This document shows, piece after piece, positions 50,109-58,712 of a DNA stretch of 64,000 nucleotides. Where the stretch lies: NCBI RefSeq assembly GCF_025399895.1, contig NZ_JAODUA010000004.1, forward strand, positions 363,626-427,625, given 5' to 3'. Origin of the DNA: Streptomyces sp. ASQP_92 (GTDB lineage: Bacteria > Actinomycetota > Actinomycetes > Streptomycetales > Streptomycetaceae). The position numbers were made by a program, and so were the translations under genes. The notes under the pieces are model-generated. The model did no database searches, was not told the origin of the DNA, and saw nothing but the letters and a program-made list of their open reading frames with translations. Numbering within the stretch: the stretch's first letter is position 1; every line of letters begins with the position of its first letter.

Positions 50109-51316
50109 TGGCCACCGGCATCGCCCTCATGCGGCACCCCCTGACACAGTTTTCCTTCGCCCCGCTCTCCGGTCACCTGGACATGTGGCTGCTGTGCCAC
50201 GAAGCGAAGAGTCAGGTGCACTCCGCAGCCACCGGCATCCCCGCCGAACGGGTCCGGGTGTACGAGGGCTACGACACCAACAACCGGGTCGAGTACGACG
50301 CCGCCCACCTCATCGAGACCACCGACTGTCGCGGCATCGTCGCGCTCTCCGAGGTCGACGTCCTGCGCGCGGCCCAACTGCGCACCGCCTACGGCCTGCC
50401 GGGCCTGTCCTACGAGACGGCGCTGCTCTTCCGGGACAAGGTCCTCATGAAGCACACGCTGGGGGCGGCCGGTGTCCGTGTCCCGGCCTTCCTGCCCGTG
50501 GACACCGGTCATGACCTGCGCCGTGCCGCGACGGACTTCGGCTTCCCGTTCGTGGTCAAGCCGCGTACCGGTGGCGGGTCGGTCGGGGCCCGCGTCGTCC
50601 GCGACGAAACGCAGCTCCTGCGGATGCTCGAAGCGGGCATCGGAGCCAACTTCTACACTCCGGCCCACCTGGAGGCGGAGGAGTTCATCGCCGGGGACAT
50701 CTACCAGGTCGACGGGCTCGTCCTGGACGGCCGCATCACGCTCGGAACCGTCAGCTGGCACCGTTCGGACATCCTCGACTTCACCACCCCCACGTCCAGC
50801 CGCATGATCGACCAGAGCGGTGAAAAGGCCGTCGTGCTGCGCGAGTTCGCCGCCACCGTAGTGCGCGAACTCGGCCTGCTCCGGCCCGGCGCCCACAGCT
50901 ACTTCCACTGCGAGATCTTCGACTCGCCGCAGGGGCCGGTGCTGTGCGAGGTCGCGGCTCGCCCCGGCGGGCTGGGCATCGTGGACCAGTTGGACGCCTA
51001 CTTCGGGGTCAACACGTTCGACCTGCTGCTCACCGCCGAGTTCGAGCTGCCCACCCCGGCCCTGCCCGACCTGCGCACCGACGGTCTGGTGGGCTGGGTG
51101 GCCGTACCGCGCGGCGGTGACATCGCCCGGCTCAAAACGGTCATCCCTCAGTCGAACTGGGTCGGTGAACGGCGCTACGGGCACAGCGCGGCCGCGGACC
51201 GCCGCTCCTCCTCCGCCGACTTCGACGGAGCGGTCATCGTGCGCGGCGCCACCGAGGCCGAGCTCGACGGCCTCCTGGACGAGGCCACCACGCGCCTGGC
51301 CACGGTGGAGGCGTGA
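50105..51316 (+). CDS. ATP-grasp ligase 2
   Basis: The 403-residue enzyme has the ATP-grasp lysine strand in FPFVVKPRTGGGSVGARVV (about residue 150), the EEFIAGDIYQVDGLV strand and the metal motif FHCEIF...CEVAARPGG. It should form an amide between an amino acid carboxylate and an amine. It differs clearly from ligases 1 and 3, so the three probably act on different substrates. It is translationally coupled to both neighbours through TGATG/ATGA overlaps, which argues for a stoichiometric role in one pathway. Confidence 0.88.
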   Translation: MMATGIALMRHPLTQFSFAPLSGHLDMWLLCHEAKSQVHSAATGIPAERVRVYEGYDTNNRVEYDAAHLIETTDCRGIVALSEVDVLRAAQLRTAYGLPGLSYETALLFRDKVLMKHTLGAAGVRVPAFLPVDTGHDLRRAATDFGFPFVVKPRTGGGSVGARVVRDETQLLRMLEAGIGANFYTPAHLEAEEFIAGDIYQVDGLVLDGRITLGTVSWHRSDILDFTTPTSSRMIDQSGEKAVVLREFAATVVRELGLLRPGAHSYFHCEIFDSPQGPVLCEVAARPGGLGIVDQLDAYFGVNTFDLLLTAEFELPTPALPDLRTDGLVGWVAVPRGGDIARLKTVIPQSNWVGERRYGHSAAADRRSSSADFDGAVIVRGATEAELDGLLDEATTRLATVEA

Positions 51317-52569
51317 TGGCCAAGGACACCGTCCTGGTCCTGACCGGCTACAACCTGCAGTCCATCCCGGTGGTGCAGTGGTTGTCCGACCGCTTCCAGG
51401 TCCTCCTGATCGCCTCCCGCAACGCGACCAACCAGCTCCAGTACCCGGCCTTCCTGGACGGCGTGGGGCAGGCGACACGGTGGCGCTGGGTCGACGACCT
51501 GTTCAACGACTACGCCGCCGTCGAGCAAGCCCTGGCCTGGCACGAGGAGTTCGGCATCCGCCATGTCGTCTGCCTGGACGAGAAGGGCCTCATCTGCGCG
51601 GCCCACCTGCGCGCCCTGCTGGACGTCCCCAGCGGCCAGCAGGTGGAATCCGCGCTCGCCTTCCGCCACAAGGACCGCATGTACCGGGCGGCGTCCGCCG
51701 CCTTCCCGGTTCCCGAACACCGGGTGGCCACCTGCGCGTTCTCCGTCAAGGACGCCGTCGCGGAGCTGGGCCTGCCGGTCGTCGTCAAACCGACCGACGG
51801 CGCGGCCTCCCGCGACACCTTCGTCCTGTCCACACCAACCGACCTGGACGACTGGCTCCGCTGCCACCCCGTGACCCTGAACGGCCCCGTTCTCGTGCAG
51901 CGCTTCGTGGACGCCGACCTGTTCCACGTCGACGGTCTCACCTCGGGCGGCGCGGTCCACGCGGCGACGGTGTCCCGCTACAGCGGCAGCACCCTGGGCT
52001 ACCAGGACGCCCGTGCCCTGACCTCCACCCTGGTCGACCCGGACAGCGCCGAACACGCCCTGCTGACCGACAGCGCCCGCCGGGTACTGGCCGCACTGCC
52101 CGACACCGGGGGCAGCGCCTTCCACGCCGAGTTCTTCCTGTCCGCCGACGGCGAGGTCCACCTGTGCGAGATCGCCGCGCGGGCCGGCGGCGGCGCGATC
52201 GTGCCCTGCCACCAACGGGCCACCGGGATCAACCTGTTCAGGGCCCATGCCCTGCTCCAGTGCGGCCTCGGCGAGGAGGTGCTGGCCGACACGCGGCGGG
52301 TCACCCCCTCCGGGCGCTTCGGCTTCTACCTGGAGTACGCGCCCCGGGGCCGGCTCCTGGGCGTGCCCGAGCGATGCGAGGTGCCAGGGGTCCTCGAATA
52401 CAGCGTCCTGGGCCGGATGGGCCAGGCCTACGACGGGCCCACCTCCAGCGTGGATGTCCTGCGCGAGTTCGTCATCGCCGTACCCGACGACGTCCGCGCC
52501 GCCGACACGTACCGGGCCATCGCCGAATGGTGCGCCCACACCCGCACCCTGGCCCCCGGCCCGGCCTGA
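51316..52569 (+). CDS. ATP-grasp ligase 3
   Basis: The 417-residue enzyme has an N-terminal domain starting DTVLVLTGYNLQSIPVVQW, the lysine strand LPVVVKPTDGAASRDT, QRFVDADLFHVDGL and the metal motif FHAEFF...LCEIAARAGGG. This pattern is typical of the carnosine-synthase/phosphoribosylglycinamide-like group of stand-alone amino-acid ligases. ATG 51316 shares one base with the upstream stop; GTG 51313 is equally possible. With ligases 1 and 2, up to three amide bonds could be formed without an NRPS. Confidence 0.88.
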   Translation: MAKDTVLVLTGYNLQSIPVVQWLSDRFQVLLIASRNATNQLQYPAFLDGVGQATRWRWVDDLFNDYAAVEQALAWHEEFGIRHVVCLDEKGLICAAHLRALLDVPSGQQVESALAFRHKDRMYRAASAAFPVPEHRVATCAFSVKDAVAELGLPVVVKPTDGAASRDTFVLSTPTDLDDWLRCHPVTLNGPVLVQRFVDADLFHVDGLTSGGAVHAATVSRYSGSTLGYQDARALTSTLVDPDSAEHALLTDSARRVLAALPDTGGSAFHAEFFLSADGEVHLCEIAARAGGGAIVPCHQRATGINLFRAHALLQCGLGEEVLADTRRVTPSGRFGFYLEYAPRGRLLGVPERCEVPGVLEYSVLGRMGQAYDGPTSSVDVLREFVIAVPDDVRAADTYRAIAEWCAHTRTLAPGPA

Positions 52570-52657
52570 CCCGCGCAGATGGCAGGGGCTTCCCGCTCGG
52601 CCGCCCCTGCCCCCGCAGGCCCCCCGCCCAACAGCCCCACCGAAGGACGTTCCGACC

Positions 52658-54229
52658 ATGCCCGTCTCCCCCGCCCCGCTGATCACCGTGAACGGTGGTG
52701 AACCGCAAAACGGGCTCGTGCCGACCAACACCATCGACGGCTACGGCGGCCGTGTCATCGACCTGATCTTCACGGGCCTGTACGTCTACGGCATCGACGG
52801 CGAACCGCGCCCGGCCATGCTCGAACACCTCCACACCGAGGACCACCGCCGCTTCACCGTCACCCTGCGACGCGGCTGGCGCTTCACCGACGGCTCCCCC
52901 GTCACCGCGCACAGCTATGTCGACGCCTGGAACTTCGGCGCGCTCGCCACCAACAAGCAGCTGCGATCCCAGGCGTTCGCTCCCATCCAGGGATACGACC
53001 TGGTGGCACAGGACCAGCCACGCGCCCGGACCCTGAACGGACTGCGGGTCGTGGACGACCACACCTTCACCATCGAACTCACCGAACCCAACATCGACTT
53101 CGTCCTCGCGCTGGGCTCGGCCCCCTTCAAGCCCCTGCCACAAGCGTTCTTCGCCATGCCGACCGAGGCCTTCGGGCAGTGCCCCATCGGCAACGGCCCG
53201 TACCTGATGGCCGGACCCACCGCCTGGCAGCACGACCGCCACATCGACCTGCTCGCCAACCCCTCCTACCCCGGGCCCGACGCCGCCCGCAACACCGGCA
53301 TCTCCATCCGCTTCCCGCGCACCATCGAGGATTCCTACCAGGACCTGCTCGCCGGGCGGTTGGACGTCCTGGACCAGATCCCGGACACCGCTCTGGCGAC
53401 CTGGCGCGACGACCTCGGCGAGCGGGCGATGCGCAAGCCCGCCGCCCTCAACAAGTCACTGGCGGTCCCCTACCACCTGCCGCACTTCCACGGCGAAGAA
53501 GGACGGCTGCGCCGGGCCGCGATCTCCCTGGCCATCGACCGCCACCACCTGACCACGCGTCTCTTCCACGCGACTCGACTGCCCTCTCAGGACTTCACGG
53601 CGCAAAGCCTTCCCGGCTTCAGCGCGGGCCTCCCCGGCAGCGACGTCCTGCGCCACGACCCCGAAGCCGCCCGCGAGTTGTGGGCACGGGCCGAGGAGTT
53701 CGCCCCCTATCGCGGCACCTTCGAGATCGCACACAACCAGGACGGTGCCCACGACCTGTGGATCGACCTGATGGGCCAACAAATCGCCGGCACCCTCGGC
53801 ATCGACGTCCGCGCCGTCGCCTTCCCGACCTTCAAGCAGATCCGGGACCGAGCGGTCGCCAAGACCCTGGCCTGCGCGTTCCGCAAGGGCTGGCGAGGTG
53901 GCCATCCCTCCCAGATCGACTTCCTCGAGCCGATGTTCTCGTCCGCCGGCGCCGCCAACGACACCGGCTACCGCAATCCGGACTTCGACCGGGCCCTGGC
54001 CGCCGCCAAGCGGGCCACCGACCTCGCCGCCTGCCACACCCTCACCGCCCGCGCGCAACAGATCCTCCTCGCGGACCTGCCGGTCATTCCGCTGTGGGAC
54101 TACGTGGCCATCGGCGGCCACGGCCCGGACGTGCGGGCCGAGTTCACGTGGAACGGGCTGCCCGACTACCCCAACATCACCCGTCGCACGGCCCCCGCCC
54201 CGCGCACCCACGTGGACGGGGCCTCATGA
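52658..54229 (+). CDS. OppA-like solute-binding protein lacking a signal peptide
   Basis: The 523-residue protein is a family 5 extracellular solute-binding protein (SBP_bac_5): NGGEPQNGLVPTNTIDGYGGRVIDLIF, LEHLHTEDHRRFTVTLRRGWRFTDGSPVTAHSY and the C-terminal NPDFDRALAAAK-ILLADLPVIPLWDY blocks. Unusually, the fold starts at residue 8 after the ATG, with no signal peptide and no lipobox, and no ABC permease or ATPase genes follow. It should therefore stay in the cytosol, perhaps to bind a peptide intermediate or the product. GAAGGA lies ten bases before the start. The gene overlaps the antiporter by 4 bp. Confidence 0.82.
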   Translation: MPVSPAPLITVNGGEPQNGLVPTNTIDGYGGRVIDLIFTGLYVYGIDGEPRPAMLEHLHTEDHRRFTVTLRRGWRFTDGSPVTAHSYVDAWNFGALATNKQLRSQAFAPIQGYDLVAQDQPRARTLNGLRVVDDHTFTIELTEPNIDFVLALGSAPFKPLPQAFFAMPTEAFGQCPIGNGPYLMAGPTAWQHDRHIDLLANPSYPGPDAARNTGISIRFPRTIEDSYQDLLAGRLDVLDQIPDTALATWRDDLGERAMRKPAALNKSLAVPYHLPHFHGEEGRLRRAAISLAIDRHHLTTRLFHATRLPSQDFTAQSLPGFSAGLPGSDVLRHDPEAARELWARAEEFAPYRGTFEIAHNQDGAHDLWIDLMGQQIAGTLGIDVRAVAFPTFKQIRDRAVAKTLACAFRKGWRGGHPSQIDFLEPMFSSAGAANDTGYRNPDFDRALAAAKRATDLAACHTLTARAQQILLADLPVIPLWDYVAIGGHGPDVRAEFTWNGLPDYPNITRRTAPAPRTHVDGAS

Positions 54230-55590
54230 CCAGCGATCCCGCTCTCGTCCTACTCGACCTCGCCCTCATTCTGCTGACCGGGGCGCTGCTCAAACCCGTC
54301 ATGCGGAAGCTGCGGCAGCCTGCCGTGATCGCCGAGATCCTGGGCGGCATCGCACTCGGCCCCAGCCTGCTCGGCCTGCTCCCCGGCGACCTGCCCGCCC
54401 TGCTCTTCCCCGCCTCGGCCCGGACCGGGCTCTCCGCCATCGCACAGGTCGCCATCGCGCTGTTCATGTTCCTCATCGGCTGGGAAGTCGACCTCGGCCG
54501 GATGCGCACCCGCACCAGCGAGGTCCTGCGCACCTCGCTCGCCGCGATCGTCGTGCCGTTCGCGGCGGGCACGGGCCTGGCGTGCTGGCTCTTCACCCAC
54601 CACTCGCACGTCGACGGAGACCGGGTCGGGCTCGCGGCCTTCGTCCTGTTCGTCGGCACCGCCATGGCCATCACCGCCTTCCCCGTGCTGGCCCGCATCA
54701 TCGTGGACCACGAACTCCAGCGGACCCCGGTCGGGATGCTCGCCCTGGCCAGCGCGGCAGTCGGCGATCTGCTCGCGTGGTGCATGCTGGTACTCGTCTC
54801 GGCCGTGGCGGCCTCCGCAGGGCTTGGCCAACTCGGCACCGTCCTCGCCCTGTCCCTCCTCTTCGGCGCCGTACTCGCCCTCGTCGGGCGTCCCCTGCTG
54901 CGCTACGCGACCGACCACATGACGCGCACGGCCGGCCGCGCCTCCTATCTGCTGCCCCTGATCGGTGCCGGGCTGCTGACAGCGGGCTACACCGCCCACG
55001 AGATCGGTCTCGACGCCATTTTCGGCGCGTTCGCCTTCGGCCTGATCATGCCGCGCGGCAGCCGCACCGCCGCACTCCACACCCGGATCGCCGTCCCGCT
55101 CAAGCACATCACGGACCTGCTCCTTCCGGTCTTCTTCATCACCACCGGCCTCTCCGTCGACCTGGCTCGGCTCGGCAGCACGGGTCTGATCGAGGTCGCC
55201 GCCATCATCGCCGTGGCCTGCCTCGGCAAACTCGGCGGCACCGTCGGCGCGGCCCGTACCCTGGGCATGTCCTGGCGAGACTCCACCACCCTGGGCTTCC
55301 TGATGAACACCCGAGGCCTGACCGAGTTGATCATCCTTAACGCCGGTATGCGCCTGGGCATCCTGGACCAGCAGATGTTCACCATGATGGTCTGCATGGC
55401 CATCGTCACCACCGGCATGGCCGGCTACTTCATCCCACGCCCCGCGCCCCCGGCGGCACCCCCGCCCAGCGACGACGCATCACCCTCGCGTCCGGCCCCC
55501 CAGCCGGCGGCCTGCACCGACTCACCGCGCTCGCGCCCGGCCGCCCGGCCCACGGCGCCCCCGGCCGCCTCCGCGTCCACCCGCTCGTGA
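54226..55590 (+). CDS. CPA2-type cation/proton antiporter of cassette B
   Basis: The 454-residue membrane protein has about 12 helices and the same landmarks as the cassette A antiporter (LRQPAVIAEILGGIALGPSLLG; AITAFPVLARII; LGFLMNTRGLTELIILNAG). The C-terminal 55 residues are a Pro/Ala/Ser-rich cytosolic tail. It overlaps the solute-binding protein gene by 4 bp (ATGA) and so is part of the halogenase operon. It may export the product or regulate ion balance. Confidence 0.87.
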   Translation: MTSDPALVLLDLALILLTGALLKPVMRKLRQPAVIAEILGGIALGPSLLGLLPGDLPALLFPASARTGLSAIAQVAIALFMFLIGWEVDLGRMRTRTSEVLRTSLAAIVVPFAAGTGLACWLFTHHSHVDGDRVGLAAFVLFVGTAMAITAFPVLARIIVDHELQRTPVGMLALASAAVGDLLAWCMLVLVSAVAASAGLGQLGTVLALSLLFGAVLALVGRPLLRYATDHMTRTAGRASYLLPLIGAGLLTAGYTAHEIGLDAIFGAFAFGLIMPRGSRTAALHTRIAVPLKHITDLLLPVFFITTGLSVDLARLGSTGLIEVAAIIAVACLGKLGGTVGAARTLGMSWRDSTTLGFLMNTRGLTELIILNAGMRLGILDQQMFTMMVCMAIVTTGMAGYFIPRPAPPAAPPPSDDASPSRPAPQPAACTDSPRSRPAARPTAPPAASASTRS

Positions 55591-55729
55591 TCATCCGCCC
55601 GCACCCTGGCAGGATGCCGCTGCGCGCGGCGATCCAGGCGCGCCCTCGCCACCGGCTCGCCGGCGCGCACAAGGCCCTGCCCTCCTCCCCGCGCCTCGGC
55701 CACCCGCCCCGGAGCAAGAAGAAGGACTC

Positions 55730-56521
55730 ATGTCGACCCCTCCCCTGAACCAGACCCGCCTGCGCGACGAATTCCGGGCGCTCGGCCTGCGCGAGGGCGC
55801 CACCGTCATCGTGCACGCCTCGCTCTCCGCCTTCGGCCGCGTCGACGGCGGAGCGCACGCCGTCGTCCACGCGCTCCTGGACTGCCTCACTCCCACCGGC
55901 ACCCTGGTCGTGCCGACCTTCACACCCGAGATCAGCGACCCCCACCCCCACGCCTGCGACCCCAACGACCTCAAGGTCGCCGAAGCACGCGAGCAGATCC
56001 CCCTCTTCCACGAGCACACGCCCACCTCGATGGGCGCGATACCCAGCGCGGTCCTCGCCCACCCCGACCGGTTGCGCGGCGCCCACCCCCAGACGTCCGT
56101 CGCCGCCATCGGACCCCACGCGCACGCCGTCACCCACGACCAGCCCCTCGCCTACGCCCTCGGCGACCGGTCCCCCTTCGACACCCTCCACGAGCTGGAC
56201 GCCGACATCCTGCTGCTCGGCGTCGGCCACAACCGCAACTCCTTCCTCCACTACGCCGAGTCCCGCGTCCCCCACCACCGCCGCAAACTCCGCCGCTTCC
56301 CCTACCACCTGGGCGGCCGACGCCTGTGGGTGGAGGCCCCCGACGTCGGCGACGACAACGGCACCCACTTCCCGCGCATCGGCGAGGAGTTCACCGCCAC
56401 GGGCGCCGTCCGCATGCGCACCGTAGGCCAGGCCGCCTGTCACCTGATGAACAGCCTCGCCCTCACGCAGTACGCCACCGCCCGCCTGACGGAACTCCTG
56501 CCCGCGCCCGTCACGCGGTGA
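55730..56521 (+). CDS. AAC(3)-family N-acetyltransferase
   Basis: The 263-residue enzyme matches the aminoglycoside 3-N-acetyltransferase family: TVIVHASLSAFGRVDGGAHAVVHALL near the start, GTLVVPTFTPEISDP, EHTPTSMGAIPSAVL and LGVGHNRNSFLHYAESR. It transfers acetyl from acetyl-CoA to an amine. Relatives act not only on aminoglycosides, and here it most likely acetylates the peptide or amino-acid product for self-protection or as a tailoring step. It starts 139 bp after the antiporter and probably closes the cassette B operon. Confidence 0.86.
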   Translation: MSTPPLNQTRLRDEFRALGLREGATVIVHASLSAFGRVDGGAHAVVHALLDCLTPTGTLVVPTFTPEISDPHPHACDPNDLKVAEAREQIPLFHEHTPTSMGAIPSAVLAHPDRLRGAHPQTSVAAIGPHAHAVTHDQPLAYALGDRSPFDTLHELDADILLLGVGHNRNSFLHYAESRVPHHRRKLRRFPYHLGGRRLWVEAPDVGDDNGTHFPRIGEEFTATGAVRMRTVGQAACHLMNSLALTQYATARLTELLPAPVTR

Positions 56522-56819
56522 CCGCCCGGGGGCCCGATGCGGCGACGCGGCGTAAGGCATCAACTGGCCCCGTTCCAGGGCGACTTGTACGCATCTGCCG
56601 TAGACCCGCCACCGTATGGCGCTCGCGGGCCACAGCCCTGGAGCCCGAAGGCGGCGACGGAGTTCATCACCTCGGGGGACCCGCCCGACCGTGGCCCGGC
56701 TCCGGCCGTCGGAACCTCGCCCGGCGGAGACGCCCTCCACACCCTGTCGGGCGCCGTCGGCCACCTGTCCGAGCGCGGCGCAGCCTCGGCCGCGTATCCG
56801 AAATGTACGGTTCGCGGTT
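56522..56819. other. Intergenic stretch after cassette B
   Basis: No gene or clear terminator was seen between the acetyltransferase gene and the DUF5993 gene; the short frames here are shadows. It probably marks the right boundary of the biosynthetic region. Confidence 0.4.
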
Positions 56820-56984
56820 ATGGACACCATCATCTTCGCGGGCCTGCTGGGCGCGTTGGTGGCGATCTGGCAGGAGCGCTCCCGCGCCGTGGTTCTGGGC
56901 GTCTGGGCCGTCGTCACCGTGCTGACCGCCGTGCTGCTCAACCATCACGTCACCAGTTCTCTGGGGTTGGGGCTGAGTTACTGA
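56820..56984 (+). CDS. DUF5993 small membrane protein, 54 aa
   Basis: The 54-residue protein has two membrane helices (about residues 3-18 and 24-43) linked by a short charged loop (WQERSR) and ends HHVTSSLGLGLSY, the pattern of DUF5993. It lies one base before a DsbB-like gene, the usual neighbour of DUF5993, so it probably assists or forms part of the disulfide system. Its function is not known. No strong ribosome site precedes the ATG. Confidence 0.75.
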   Translation: MDTIIFAGLLGALVAIWQERSRAVVLGVWAVVTVLTAVLLNHHVTSSLGLGLSY

Positions 56985-56985
56985 C

Positions 56986-57666
56986 ATGGCAGAGGCGATG
57001 ACACCTTCGAGCGAGCCCGGTCGCCCTTCCGGACCTCCTGCCGAACCCCCTGCCGATCGACGCCCCCTCCGGTTTCCCGTCCTCGGACAACTGCAGTTCT
57101 GGTTCGCGTGCTTCTTCGCGGTGGGCTGGACCGGCGTCGTGTGCGCCGGTCTCGGCGTGCAGTTCGTGAGCTGGGACTATCCCTGTCCGCTGTGCATGAT
57201 CCAGCGCATGTTCATGCTGCTCGCCGCGCTCGGGGCCTGTTGCATCGTGCGCCGCGGCATGGCGGGCGCCATCACGGGACGCGACTACATGACGGGCTGG
57301 GGACTGGCGCTGATCGCCGTCATCGGGGGCGCCTTCACGTCCTGGCGCCAGACCATGCTGCACATCCTTCCCGGCGACAAGGGCTACGGCGATCCCGTAC
57401 TCGGCCTGCACATGTACGTATGGGCCTGGATCCTGTTCATCGCGTCCGTGGTCGCCATCGGCGTCGTCATGGCCCTCGCCCACCTCACCACCGAGTACGC
57501 CATCCCCGCGTCGCCGCAGCGAGCGGCGGGACATCTGGTGCTCGGCTTCGTCGGGCTGATCACGGCGGTGAACCTGGTCAGCGTGTTCTTCGAGGAGGGC
57601 TTCCACTGGTTCCTGCCGGACGACCCGACCCGCTACCAGTTCTTCTACGACCTCGGCGTCCTCTGA
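56986..57666 (+). CDS. DsbB-like disulfide bond formation protein
   Basis: The 226-residue protein has four to five membrane helices and the DsbB quinone-linked motif as YPCPLCMIQRMFM (about residues 66-78). DsbB reoxidises a thiol oxidase and passes electrons to quinone. The second cysteine pair of DsbB, normally in the second outer loop, is absent: no Cys occurs after about residue 87. It may therefore work with another partner, or receive electrons by a different relay. ATG 56986 starts one base after the DUF5993 stop; ATG 56998 is an alternative. Confidence 0.85.
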   Translation: MAEAMTPSSEPGRPSGPPAEPPADRRPLRFPVLGQLQFWFACFFAVGWTGVVCAGLGVQFVSWDYPCPLCMIQRMFMLLAALGACCIVRRGMAGAITGRDYMTGWGLALIAVIGGAFTSWRQTMLHILPGDKGYGDPVLGLHMYVWAWILFIASVVAIGVVMALAHLTTEYAIPASPQRAAGHLVLGFVGLITAVNLVSVFFEEGFHWFLPDDPTRYQFFYDLGVL

Positions 57667-57916
57667 CACCTCACCGGGCGGGGGTCGGCCGAACTCGCCA
57701 TCGCGCAGGCGTTTTTGAAGCGATGATCGGGCAACTCGCAGGCAGAACACCTCGGTTACGCCCGGACACGAGCCTGTCGACGGACGGCCGGCGACGCTGT
57801 TGTCCCGCACGACCGGTCGTGCGGCGGGGGCCTCGCCGCCGCTCCCGCGAGTTCGACCGCCGCACCGACCGGTCGGCGGCTCTCATCGGTGTCATCGTCG
57901 GAACAGGAGCACGTTC

Positions 57917-58522
57917 ATGCGTCTCTACGCCCAGACCCCGGCGCGCCGGAGTCGTCAGCTCGTCGCGGACCTCGTCGCGCTGCTCCTGATCGCGATCACG
58001 GTGAAGATCGCCCTGGTCGTCCGTGACGCGATCCTGACGCTGGCCGAGCCGGGCCGCAAGGCCCAGAGCGCGGGCGACAGCCTCGCGTCCGGCCTGCACG
58101 ACGCCGGCAACGCGGCCTCCAAGGTCCCCTTCGTGGGGGACTCGTTGAAGAAGCCGCTCCAGTCCGCCGCCGACGCCGGAACCGGCCTCTCCGAAGCGGG
58201 ACAGTCGCTCCAGGACACCGTGGGCCATGTCGCCACCCTGGCCGCGGTCGTCCTGATCCTGCTCCCGACCGCGTTCATCCTCGTGGTGTGGCTCCTTCCG
58301 CGGATGCGCTGGATCCGGCGCACCGCCACCACCCGCCGTCTTCTCGACTCCCCCGGCGGCGCCGACCTCCTCGCCCTGCGCGCGCTCACCGGCCCCCAAC
58401 GGCCCCTGGCCGCGATCCCGACCCCGCCGGGCGGTCTGGCCGACGCCTGGCGGCGCGGCGACCCGGACGTCATCGCCGATCTGTCGACCCTGACGCTCCG
58501 GCGAGCAGGACTGCGTCCGTGA
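57917..58522 (+). CDS. Hypothetical two-helix membrane protein, 201 aa
   Basis: The protein has an N-terminal membrane helix (about residues 17-37), an outer loop of about 70 residues rich in Ala/Gly/Ser/Asp that looks like an amphipathic helix (SLASGLHDAGNAASKVPFVGDSL), a second helix (about 108-130) and a basic cytosolic tail. I do not recognise a family. GGAG lies eight bases before the ATG. Confidence 0.7.
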   Translation: MRLYAQTPARRSRQLVADLVALLLIAITVKIALVVRDAILTLAEPGRKAQSAGDSLASGLHDAGNAASKVPFVGDSLKKPLQSAADAGTGLSEAGQSLQDTVGHVATLAAVVLILLPTAFILVVWLLPRMRWIRRTATTRRLLDSPGGADLLALRALTGPQRPLAAIPTPPGGLADAWRRGDPDVIADLSTLTLRRAGLRP

Positions 58523-58712
58523 CCGGCAACGGTGCGGTGCGGCGAGGGCGAGGCAGCCACTGACAAAAGCCACCATCCCCAACTTGGCTGCCCGGTCCCG
58601 GACATGACCGCGTGACCAGGGCCGATCCGCACAACCTCACCGTCGATCCGATCGTCTTCCCCCCGGCGACAGCGCTCGCTCTCGCCGCCGACCAGGGGAA
58701 GACCACCGCACA

